A DNA stretch of 64,000 nucleotides from NCBI GenBank assembly GCA_044598425.1, contig CP172536.1:3658001-3722000 (forward strand), read 5' to 3'. The position numbers and the translations under genes are program-made. The DNA is from JAEVLT01 sp044598425. GTDB lineage: Bacteria; Bacillota; Bacilli; Bacillales; Cytobacillaceae. The notes below the pieces were generated by a model, which saw nothing but the letters and a program-made list of their open reading frames with translations, ran no database searches and had not been told where the DNA came from. Below are positions 35,763 through 43,152 of this stretch, piece by piece; the stretch's first letter is position 1; each line of letters opens with the position of its first letter.

Positions 35763-36731
35763 TTAAGGAATGATAAAGTTAAACAAATATCCTGTAAATA
35801 CAATTCCAAGACCCACTACAGTTATAAATATTCCAAGAAGCCTAGGCTTTAATACCCTTCTTAAAAGGATCATTTCTGGTAAGCTTAAAGCTGTAACAGC
35901 CATCATAAAAGATAGGGCAGTTCCTGTTGCTACTCCTGCTCTTGTGAGCTCACTAACAAGAGGAATAACTCCTGCTGCATTTGAATAAAGCGGTATCCCA
36001 AATAATACTCCAACTAAAACTGCGAAAGAATTATTTTTACCTGCATACTTTGCTAAGGCTCCAGATGGGATCCAGCCGTGCATGACTCCACCTATAGCGA
36101 TACCAATGATGACATAAATCCATATCCTCTTTATTAAATCCCATGTAAATTCCCAAGAATCTTTTAATCTTTCTTTAACGGATAGATTTGGTACATCTGC
36201 ATCGGCATCTACATTCATCTCGTAGACGTAGCCTTCTACATATTTCTCAAGTTTCATCTTTCCTAATACCATTCCAGCCACTATAGCGATTACTTCACCT
36301 GAAACTACATAGATTAGCGCTATTTTGCAACCAAATAATCCATATAAAAGTCCTAATGCAACTTCATTTACCATAGGAGCTGCAATTAAATAGGAAAAAG
36401 TTACTCCAAGTGGTACTCCTGCTTCTACAAAGCCGATAAATAATGGCACGGCTGAACAAGAACAAAATGGGGTTACGATTCCAAGAAGCGCTGCTAGAAT
36501 ATGACCTATAAAGGCACTGCCCTTGTTTTTTGCAAGTATTTTTCTTGTCTTTTCAGGTGGAAAGAAACTTCTTATAAAGGTTATGGCATAAACGATCATT
36601 AACAGAAGAATAAATATTTTGATACTATCAAACACAAAGAAATCTAAAGTACTGCCAAGTTTGCTGTCTTTAGCAATACCCAATATATGATAAATGAGCC
36701 AATCTGCAAACATTTGTACAGGTGTAAACAT
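35763..36731 (-). CDS. ArsP/YraQ-type permease (DUF318)
   Basis: 322 aa membrane protein, about eight to nine hydrophobic segments. It carries VTPFCSCSAVPLFIGFVEAG, the Cys-containing loop typical of ArsP/PF03773 permeases that export trivalent organoarsenicals, and a second-half repeat FGIPLYSNAAGVIPL. I start it at 36731 (GAGGG upstream); the frame opens nine codons earlier without a ribosome-binding site. It is last in an arsR-thioredoxin-permease run. Substrate is inferred. Confidence 0.82.
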   Translation of the reverse strand: MFTPVQMFADWLIYHILGIAKDSKLGSTLDFFVFDSIKIFILLLMIVYAITFIRSFFPPEKTRKILAKNKGSAFIGHILAALLGIVTPFCSCSAVPLFIGFVEAGVPLGVTFSYLIAAPMVNEVALGLLYGLFGCKIALIYVVSGEVIAIVAGMVLGKMKLEKYVEGYVYEMNVDADADVPNLSVKERLKDSWEFTWDLIKRIWIYVIIGIAIGGVMHGWIPSGALAKYAGKNNSFAVLVGVLFGIPLYSNAAGVIPLVSELTRAGVATGTALSFMMAVTALSLPEMILLRRVLKPRLLGIFITVVGLGIVFTGYLFNFIIP

Positions 36732-36846
36732 AAGATCGCTTCCCTCTAATCGCTTCATTTAATATTGATATTTTTATTTAACCTCATAATTATATTATTA
36801 AACACTTATATAATCTTCGAAAAAATAGGAACGATGCCTATTCTTT

Positions 36847-37077
36847 CTACTGAATCAATTTTACTATTTCATTTACGGATGCAACTTTACCATAGATCTT
36901 AACTTTTTCATCAATGACTAAAGCTGGTGTGCTCATAACTCCATACGACATTATATCCTTTATTTCCTCCACCTTAACTATTTCTGCATTAGCCCCTAAT
37001 TTTTCTACGGCCTCTTTTACATTTGCCTCAAGCTTTTTACATTTTGAACATCCTGTTCCTAAAATTTTGATAACCAT
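36847..37077 (-). CDS. Small thioredoxin-like protein (thioredoxin_3 family)
   Basis: 76 aa, GAGGGAGG ribosome-binding site. Redox motif GTGCSKCKK (C10, C13), cis-proline region MSTPALVIDEKVKIYGK. This minimal thioredoxin is often paired with DUF318 permeases and ArsR regulators, perhaps delivering or reducing a metalloid thiol complex. 116 bp before the permease start. Confidence 0.85.
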   Translation of the reverse strand: MVIKILGTGCSKCKKLEANVKEAVEKLGANAEIVKVEEIKDIMSYGVMSTPALVIDEKVKIYGKVASVNEIVKLIQ

Positions 37078-37147
37078 AATATATTCCTCCCTCTTTCAAT
37101 TCTTAAATTTGTTATTTCACCATTCTCCAAAGCATTAACCATCTTGT

Positions 37148-37498
37148 TCACTTGAATAAATAGGACATAACCGGATTTAGTTTTTCTTTGTTTAGGCTGT
37201 ATATCGTAAATTTACCTTCTCTACTCGAACTGATTACTCCCCCTTTTTCCATAATTTTCAGATGATAACTTATTGTTGAAGAAGCGGCATCCAATGCTGA
37301 AGTAATCTCACACATACACATATCCTCAATCCAAAGCAAAGCAATAATTTTTAAACGAGTTTCATCTCCCAAACCTTTAAAAAAGGAAGCCATACTTTCC
37401 AATTCTGCAGAGTCCAAGACTTTTGGAAATTGATTTTCAGCTGATTGACGGATTTTATCCAACTCGTCATTGGACTTGATGTTCCAATTTATTTTCAT
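37148..37498 (-). CDS. ArsR/SmtB-family repressor
   Basis: 116 aa winged helix: FFKGLGDETRLKIIALLW, metal-type DMCMCEITSAL (C61, C63), recognition helix DAASSTISYHLKIMEKGG and wing REGKFTIYSL. First gene of the run with the thioredoxin and permease, so it should repress them until a thiophilic ligand such as trivalent arsenic binds the Cys pair. The AT-rich palindromic sequence just upstream (37505-37545) is a candidate operator. Confidence 0.88.
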   Translation of the reverse strand: MKINWNIKSNDELDKIRQSAENQFPKVLDSAELESMASFFKGLGDETRLKIIALLWIEDMCMCEITSALDAASSTISYHLKIMEKGGVISSSREGKFTIYSLNKEKLNPVMSYLFK

Positions 37499-37637
37499 AA
37501 TGTTTGATTATACCCCCTTACGTAATATATTATATAACTATTTTTCTAGTTTTATAGTTTTAATTGTGTCTATTTTTCGTCATTATTATAATGGACCCAT
37601 AAAACTAGACGAAATGAGGAGATGTTAAAGTAGGTTT

Positions 37638-38029
37638 ATGAAAAGAAATCGTTATACCCCGGAATTCAAATCTCAAATCGTTCTAGAGTTCTTAAAAGAA
37701 GAAAAAGCAATGAGTGAAATTGCATCGAACCACGGTGTTCATGTGAACCAGATCCGTCAATGGAAAAATGTGTTCCTAAATCAAATGCCTCAAATCTTTA
37801 CGAATGAAAGCAAAAAAACCGATAAGGTGAAGGAGGACTACGAGAAGCAAATCGAAAATTTATACGCCGAAGTCTGCCGTTTAACCACGCAGCTGTCGTG
37901 ACTAAAAAAAATCTGGGCTTAAAGGATAGGCATGAGAGACTGGAGATGATCGAATGGGAGGATTCTGAGCTTCCGATCCTCGCTCAGGCTGATCTCCTTA
38001 GCCTCAATCGCTCCAACCTGTATTCATAA
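37638..38029 (+). pseudogene. IS3-family transposase remnant (OrfA plus start of OrfB)
   Basis: OrfA begins MKRNRYTPEFKSQIVLEFLK, has the helix-turn-helix EIASNHGVHVNQIRQWKN and ends in a premature TGA where Trp is expected. A run of A (the IS3 frameshift site) then leads in the next frame to KDRHERLEMIEWEDSE and QADLLSLNRSNLYS, the first OrfB residues, before a stop. The integrase core is absent. Confidence 0.88.
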
Positions 38030-38070
38030 AAGAAAGAACAATTCCCATTAGTACTAGCAAACTTAATTTT

Positions 38071-38103
38071 TTACTGTGAGCCTTTTTTTAATGTGTTAAT
38101 CAT
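38071..38103 (-). CDS. Possible ten-residue peptide MINTLKKGSQ
   Basis: ATG behind an AGGAGGTGAT site, among the strongest ribosome-binding sites in this region, but only ten codons long. It overlaps the stop of the upstream small frame (ATGA). It may be a peptide or the start of a deleted gene. Confidence 0.3.
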   Translation of the reverse strand: MINTLKKGSQ

Positions 38104-38246
38104 TTTATCACCTCCTTATTTCTAATTATAATACTATTTTTAAAAATATTGTCTAAATTGGTAGATATTAAATATTTTATCTGTTTTTTGTAATATGAAT
38201 ACCCAAAAAATACTGATAATTTATCAGGTATTATTTTTACTAGCAT
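38100..38246 (-). CDS. Possible small hydrophobic/basic protein, 48 aa
   Basis: ATG at 38246 behind AGGTGAAA. Sequence begins MLVKIIPDKLSVFFGYSYY and is Lys/Ile-rich. Its stop overlaps the start of the next tiny frame, an arrangement typical of coupled genes. No family recognised; may be a relic. Confidence 0.35.
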   Translation of the reverse strand: MLVKIIPDKLSVFFGYSYYKKQIKYLISTNLDNIFKNSIIIRNKEVIK

Positions 38247-38743
38247 CTTTTCACCTATTTCCTTCTTCATGAGTATATACATGAGGGAATCTAAAAAATG
38301 AGCTGTATAAATTTTATAGTGTAAACGGGCACATTTTTTCAAAATGTAGTTTTCACTTTAATCTGAAAAAAGTCTGAAATTATGTGCATATTTTTTCCAC
38401 TTGGAATTTGAAGAATCTATTGTGATCACCATTACAATAACACCAAACAATACGAACTCTACTAACCATTTGCATTTCTTGGTGATTGTCCACACAACCC
38501 AAGGTATCACAAAGAAGCATAACAACAACCTTTCCATTTTCCATCCAGCCCATCACATCTAGAGAAAATAACTTGTCTTCCAATAATCAAACATTTATAA
38601 ATACCACCTCATAATTAATTTAGCCTATAAAAATTTTGGTAACATCCATAAGAGGAAATTTGGTATTTTACCAGTTTGTATGTAGCGAAACCGAAAAGCT
38701 GATAGGGAATACTTGTTAAAAAAATATAGTTCCCTTTTATAAA
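38247..38743. other. Island edge next to rlmH, no supported gene
   Basis: About 500 bp. Around 38350-38400 is a 50-bp segment resembling 15705-15760 (CACTTTwATCTGAAAwAA... AAATwATGTGC). The 67-codon minus-strand frame at 38380-38583 is Cys/Val-rich, lacks a ribosome-binding site and is probably a relic. Confidence 0.45.
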
Positions 38744-38772
38744 AGAAAAAACCGGACAAAAAGTGCCCGGCC
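38744..38772 (-). terminator. Intrinsic terminator downstream of rlmH
   Basis: On the minus strand CCGGGCA pairs with TGTCCGG (one mismatch) and is followed by TTTTTTC. About 190 bp after the rlmH stop, so it may have come with the integrated element. Confidence 0.6.
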
Positions 38773-38962
38773 ATTTTTATGTAATCACGCTAGGACTGTC
38801 CATACTAAATGCAGTTTTGTTAATCCCTTAACAAGACAATTAAATCAATTCCCAGAGAGTTGCCTTTCTTTAAAATTGTTATGAGATGTACTCCTCATGT
38901 ATTGACTGAAAAACAAACTACACAATTTAACTCAACTTATAATTTCAACATAAAAACCTCAT

Positions 38963-39442
38963 TTACTTATGATACGGTCCACCCCGATTAATCCGAAACG
39001 CCCGGTAAATCTGTTCGACCAAAATCAGCCGCATGAGCTGATGGGGGAAGGTCATCCGCGAGAAGGAGAGCTGCTCGTTGGACCGCTGTAACACCTCGTC
39101 ACTTAAACCGAGGGAGCCGCCGATGACAAAGGCGATTTTGCTTTTACCGTAGGTGGCTAGCTTGTCCAGGCTGTCAGCCAGTTCTTCGGATGATTGCATC
39201 TTGCCGTTGATTGCCAGAGCGATGACATGGGTGTCTTGGCTGATCTTGGCCAAAATGCGTTCACCTTCTTTTTGTTTGACCTGTACCATTTCCAATTCAC
39301 TTAATTCTTCTGGTGCTTTTTCATCGGCCACCTCGATGATTTCGACTTTTGCGTAAGCCGACAACCGCTTTAAATATTCTTCAATTCCTTGCTTGAGGTA
39401 TTTTTCTTTCAGCTTGCCTACCGTTACAATCGAGATATTCAC
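38963..39442 (-). CDS. rlmH: 23S rRNA (pseudouridine-1915-N3)-methyltransferase RlmH
   Basis: 159 aa, full length. SPOUT methyltransferase acting on pseudouridine 1915 of helix 69 in 70S ribosomes. MNISIVTVGKLKEKYLKQGI start, SAM-binding knot FVIGGSLGLSDEVL, closing FRINRGGPYHK. This is orfX, the attachment locus of SCC elements in staphylococci; here too an accessory island begins directly after its last codons. Confidence 0.97.
   Translation of the reverse strand: MNISIVTVGKLKEKYLKQGIEEYLKRLSAYAKVEIIEVADEKAPEELSELEMVQVKQKEGERILAKISQDTHVIALAINGKMQSSEELADSLDKLATYGKSKIAFVIGGSLGLSDEVLQRSNEQLSFSRMTFPHQLMRLILVEQIYRAFRINRGGPYHK
38966..38982 (-). other. rlmH 3'-end attachment-site candidate (chromosomal copy)
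   Basis: Minus strand GTGGACCGTATCATAAG inside the last rlmH codons. It is repeated at 15784-15800 with one mismatch, in the same orientation, 23.2 kb away. Confidence 0.7.
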
Positions 39443-39480
39443 AATCCACAGCCCTTTTTAAAGTAATTATAAACAAGATA

Positions 39481-39602
39481 TCCACATTTTTTATCCACAT
39501 ATCCACATTTTTTATCCACATATTGTGTGAGATCATTCGTTCGCCACAACATATACAGCCGTATTTGGGCAAAATTCACAGCTTGTTGATAAGTTATCCA
39601 CA
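39481..39602. promoter_or_regulatory. DnaA-box cluster beside rlmH
   Basis: Three exact TTATCCACA boxes on the plus strand (39491-39499, 39512-39520, 39594-39602) plus near-matches (TATCCACA at about 39478 and 39502). The first two are 21 bp apart, two helical turns. DnaA-box clusters outside oriC, including one near yydA/rlmH, are known to damp initiation in B. subtilis (from memory). No AT-rich unwinding element or dnaA gene is here, so it is not an origin. Confidence 0.7.
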
Positions 39603-39694
39603 TCTAATTTTGTTAAAATCGGAAACGTTTCAAAATCATCCACAATTGTGTCCAATGCAAGATCCACATGTTCCTCACAACAATAAATCATCGC
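39533..39694 (-). CDS. CxxH/CxxC small protein (BA_5709-type)
   Basis: 53 aa from the internal ATG at 39694 (MIYCCEEHVDLALDTIVDDF). C-CEEH and CEFCPN pairs form a likely zinc site, and the end AVYVVANE fits the short family usually found between rlmH and htrC. The reading frame extends 30 codons upstream, but these do not fit the family. Function unknown. Confidence 0.75.
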   Translation of the reverse strand, partial: AMIYCCEEHVDLALDTIVDDFETFPILTKLDVDNLSTSCEFCPNTAVYVVANE

Positions 39695-39855
39695 TTTCGT
39701 CTGCCTTTCACTATTAAAATTTATCCTTATTTTAAACCAGTGGGTTGATACACATTCTTGCTGCAGCTTTTCCCATTTTATCATATAGGAAAAATCGCAA
39801 CAGATAAAACCTTGTCACGGAAAAAGGCGGAGGATTCTCCCCGCCCTTTGTCACA

Positions 39856-41103
39856 TTAACCTTTACTTTTTTCTTCTGCCAAAGTCACTGTCGTTTCTTG
39901 AAGTTTTCCATTTCGATAAAACTTAACGGTCATTTTATCGCCGACTTTTTTATTCTGATACAAGTGTTTGCGCAGATCAATAACATCATTTATCTTTTGA
40001 CCATCTAACTCCACAATGACATCCAGTTCTTTAAGTCCTGCTCGATCAGCTGGCGAGCCGGGAATCACTTGCCTTAAAGCAACCCCGTAATTGACATCAT
40101 TCGGCAGCTTTAACGCCTGCTGCTGATAATAGGCCGGAATTTCAGCTACTGATTTCAGATCAACTCCCATATACGGCCGCTTCACCGTACCGTACTTTTC
40201 AAGGTCGTTAATAATCGGTTTTGCGGAATTAATCGGAATCGATAATCCAATTCCTTCCACTGCATTCTGGGCAATTTTCATCGAATTGATCCCGATGACC
40301 TGGCCGGCGATATTTATGAGGGCTCCACCGCTGTTGCCGGGGTTAATCGCTGCATCCGTTTGCAAAACTTCTGCCTGCCAATCCATGACACCATCCTGGT
40401 TAATATCAACAGGAATCGTTCGTTTTAAACCAGAAATAATCCCTTTTGTGACAGAGCCGGAAAAGGTTGGACCGAGCGGATTTCCAATTGCAATGACTGG
40501 TTCACCTATCTTCAGCTTATCGGAGTCACCAAATTCCGCTACTTTTTTCACTTTCGTCCCATCAATCTGCAATACTGCTAAGTCCGTCCATATATCACTT
40601 CCCAGTAACTTGGCAGGGAGCTTTGTCCCATCATCTAAGCTGACTTCCAACTTAGTTGCTCCTTGTACCACATGATCGTTTGTCACAACATATGCATAGG
40701 TTCCATCGTTTTTATAAATCACACCTGAACCAGTACCCGCTGCTTGTTCACCATTTTGACCATTGCTATTGTCTGACCAGAAATTCGAAGATTGAATATT
40801 GGTAATCCCAACAACTGCGCCTTTTGCCTTTTGGACAGCTTTTGTCGTATCCGTTTCCACGTCAACGGCAACTTGTCTTTGGACAATTTCATTTTTATTT
40901 CCGTTAGTTAGATTGTTTTGCCCGGTCGTATTTCCCGGCTGGATGCTATATGGCAGCATGCCGCGTTCAGCCAATGATGGAATGGCAAAGATCACTAGGA
41001 TAGCGCCCAGAATAGCACCAACCAAACTTGCTAAAAAATAACCGCTTTTTTTCCTAGGTTGTTCTTTATAGCGTGACTCTGCATCATCGTCGTAATAACC
41101 CAA
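39856..41103 (-). CDS. htrC: HtrA-type membrane serine protease (YycK/HtrC)
   Basis: 415 aa, TTG start with GAGAGG upstream. Cytoplasmic acidic start, one membrane segment (about 22-42), a long linker, then a trypsin-like domain with H144 (TNDHVV), D174 (WTDLAV) and S258 (NPGNSGG), and a C-terminal PDZ domain (about 315-405). Outer-surface quality-control protease. It follows the wal operon as in B. subtilis. Confidence 0.95.
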   Translation of the reverse strand: MGYYDDDAESRYKEQPRKKSGYFLASLVGAILGAILVIFAIPSLAERGMLPYSIQPGNTTGQNNLTNGNKNEIVQRQVAVDVETDTTKAVQKAKGAVVGITNIQSSNFWSDNSNGQNGEQAAGTGSGVIYKNDGTYAYVVTNDHVVQGATKLEVSLDDGTKLPAKLLGSDIWTDLAVLQIDGTKVKKVAEFGDSDKLKIGEPVIAIGNPLGPTFSGSVTKGIISGLKRTIPVDINQDGVMDWQAEVLQTDAAINPGNSGGALINIAGQVIGINSMKIAQNAVEGIGLSIPINSAKPIINDLEKYGTVKRPYMGVDLKSVAEIPAYYQQQALKLPNDVNYGVALRQVIPGSPADRAGLKELDVIVELDGQKINDVIDLRKHLYQNKKVGDKMTVKFYRNGKLQETTVTLAEEKSKG

Positions 41104-41556
41104 TTACACCATTCCTCTCTCCAAAAAAATAAACTCTTGTCATTATTTTGGCTTTCTCGAAATAATTATACTCTATCCTTTTTAAATTTCTAAATAATTG
41201 CAACAAGTTATGAAAATCTTCCAACTTTGTTCATAATTTGTTCTCAATTATGGGTAAAATAAAAAAGCGCAAGCGCCCTTCGGAACAAGCAACAACTGCT
41301 TGTTTGTGCGAAGCAAATTCACAGAAGCTTTCCTTTGTGCTCATCGGCGTACGGACTGGAGGCCCTTCGACTAAAGATAAAGGAAACACGGTAAGCGTAG
41401 CGAGCCGATGTTGACTTATCGTAGGGAGAAGGACGAAGTACGCTAGCCGATAGGGCGCTTGCGCTAGACCGTTATCGAAGTTCAGATATAAATTCTGTGA
41501 TAATATAAGAAAAGGGTTTCCCTCTTTTTTATTTCCATTATGGAAAATGAATAAAC
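41104..41556. other. Intergenic region walJ-htrC with a palindromic element
   Basis: 450 bp. The htrC upstream region is followed by the 204-bp element at 41266-41469. No coding frame. Confidence 0.6.
41266..41469. repeat. MITE/REP-like palindromic element
   Basis: About 204 bp bounded by inverted repeats AGCGCAAGCGCCCT (41266) and AGGGCGCTTGCGCT (to 41465). Inside, CATCGGCGTAC and GTACGCTAGCCGAT-like segments can form further stems. It has higher GC than its surroundings and no frame. Elements with GCGCAAGCGC ends are scattered in many Bacillaceae genomes (from memory). Confidence 0.7.
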
Positions 41557-42351
41557 CTACACAGCTGTTAAGGCCGTTGGATTTTTCGCATCCGTATCGT
41601 ATAAATCAAATTGTTCTCCAACGATTAGCCCTCTTGTTTCCAGCGTTTGGGTAACAGACATTCTTGCTAATTCTTTCATATTATTATCAAGGCTTAAATG
41701 GGCAAGATACACCCGCTTTGTATTGTCACCGACCACATCGCTCATTGCGAGAGCTGCGTCCTCGTTGGAGACATGGCCAACATCACTTAAAATTCTCCGC
41801 TTGATATTCCATGGATAACGTCCCATCCGCAGCATTTGAACATCATGATTTGATTCAAATACGTACATGTCCGCATTGGAGATGATCCCTTTCATTCGGT
41901 CGCTCACATATCCCGTATCGGTAATAAGCACAAGTTTTTTTTCAGAATGGTGGAACACATAAAACATCGGCTCTGCGGCATCATGCGAGACGCCAAAGGA
42001 TTCGATATCAGTAGAGCCGAAACTCATGACCGTCTCCATATTAAAAATAAATTTTTGTCCGGTCGGAATTTCTCCTATGAGACCCTCCATCGCCTGCCAC
42101 GTTTTTTGATTTGCATAAATCGGCAAGTTGTATTTGCGGGCAATAACACCAAGTCCTTTAATATGATCGCTATGCTCATGGGTAACAAAAACACCGGAAA
42201 GCTCGCTCATATCCCGGTCAATTTTTTGAAAAAGAGCCTCCATTTGTTTACCGCTTAGGCCGGCATCAACAAGAAAGGAATGTTGTCCATCCTCAACGTA
42301 AATCGCATTGCCCGTACTGCCGCTTGCAAGAACACTGAACTGCAAAGACAT
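41557..42351 (-). CDS. walJ: Metallo-beta-lactamase-fold exonuclease WalJ (YycJ)
   Basis: 264 aa. Metal site VTHEHSDHIKG (H58, H60, D62, H63), further ligands in ESFGVSHDA, LITDTGYV and AHLSLDN. The family acts as a 5'-3' DNA exonuclease linked to mismatch repair and wall homeostasis. Six bp after walI; last gene of the wal run before the palindromic element. Confidence 0.95.
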   Translation of the reverse strand: MSLQFSVLASGSTGNAIYVEDGQHSFLVDAGLSGKQMEALFQKIDRDMSELSGVFVTHEHSDHIKGLGVIARKYNLPIYANQKTWQAMEGLIGEIPTGQKFIFNMETVMSFGSTDIESFGVSHDAAEPMFYVFHHSEKKLVLITDTGYVSDRMKGIISNADMYVFESNHDVQMLRMGRYPWNIKRRILSDVGHVSNEDAALAMSDVVGDNTKRVYLAHLSLDNNMKELARMSVTQTLETRGLIVGEQFDLYDTDAKNPTALTAV

Positions 42352-42357
42352 TCATTT

Positions 42358-43152
42358 TCACTCCACTACCTTATTTTCATCGCTGTTAAAGTCAATAATC
42401 TGCCCCTCGAAGGCATTTACAAATAAATCTTCTTTATCATTGACAACAATATGCCAAGTCGGTGCCAGCACTTGTGAGGCCGCAAGCTGGATTAGTGTTG
42501 CATATCCAAGCTCCACCTTCGTTATTTTGCTCTTTGGCTTCAGCATTCCTTTTTGATGAAGGGTTTCAATTGCTTTTAACGGCGGGAGAATATCCTGCTT
42601 AGCTGTCAACTTTTCGATCCCCTCTAGATATGTTTGCTCATAAGAATAAATTTGATTATCCTTATTTACATAAAAGGTAATCATCCCGCTGATATTGTGA
42701 TAAAAGGTGTCACCCTCGTATTGCTGCAAATACGTAATCGTGCTTTTTTTATCATTTTTTTCCCAATACTTATAATGTTCACTGTATAGAACATTTTCTT
42801 TTAAAAATGAAGCCATACTTGCTTCTTCAAATTTTGAATTTAACTGAATCGGTTTATCCAATGTTGATTCAAGTGTTGTTCCATCTTTCAAATAAACAGT
42901 TTGTCCTTTTAATTTGGCCATTTCTTCTTTTGTAAAAGCTCTCGGCTTCGCGCTAATGTACTGATCCTTAATCGGTGTCTTCGGAAGCTCGACATAATGA
43001 ATTTCATCGGCTTTTAACTTGTCCTCAAACGATGTCTCGGTAATCAATTCATATTTATTTGCATCGCGAATTTTTATAAATTGATAGAAGAGGTACACAT
43101 CTAAAATCAAAAAGGTCACGATAAAGATGGTCTTGATTTTACTCCAATCCAT
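42358..43152 (-). CDS. walI: WalK-regulating membrane protein WalI (YycI)
   Basis: 264 aa. Single N-terminal membrane helix (IKTIFIVTFLILDVYLFYQF) and an extracellular YycI domain. Together with WalH it restrains WalK in the membrane. Its start overlaps walH by 14 nt. Confidence 0.95.
   Translation of the reverse strand: MDWSKIKTIFIVTFLILDVYLFYQFIKIRDANKYELITETSFEDKLKADEIHYVELPKTPIKDQYISAKPRAFTKEEMAKLKGQTVYLKDGTTLESTLDKPIQLNSKFEEASMASFLKENVLYSEHYKYWEKNDKKSTITYLQQYEGDTFYHNISGMITFYVNKDNQIYSYEQTYLEGIEKLTAKQDILPPLKAIETLHQKGMLKPKSKITKVELGYATLIQLAASQVLAPTWHIVVNDKEDLFVNAFEGQIIDFNSDENKVVE

Noticed and set aside
38380..38583. 67-codon minus-strand frame as a gene
   Set aside because: No ribosome-binding site, unusual Cys/Val-rich content, no recognisable motif.
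15784..38982. A complete, mobile SCC element
   Set aside because: No large serine recombinase (ccrA, ccrB, ccrC) or Cch-type helicase frame is found between the att-like sites, so at most it is a recombinase-less relic.
39481..39602. Chromosomal replication origin
   Set aside because: DnaA boxes are present, but there is no dnaA or dnaN gene and no AT-rich 13-mer unwinding region; gene order places the origin outside the window.
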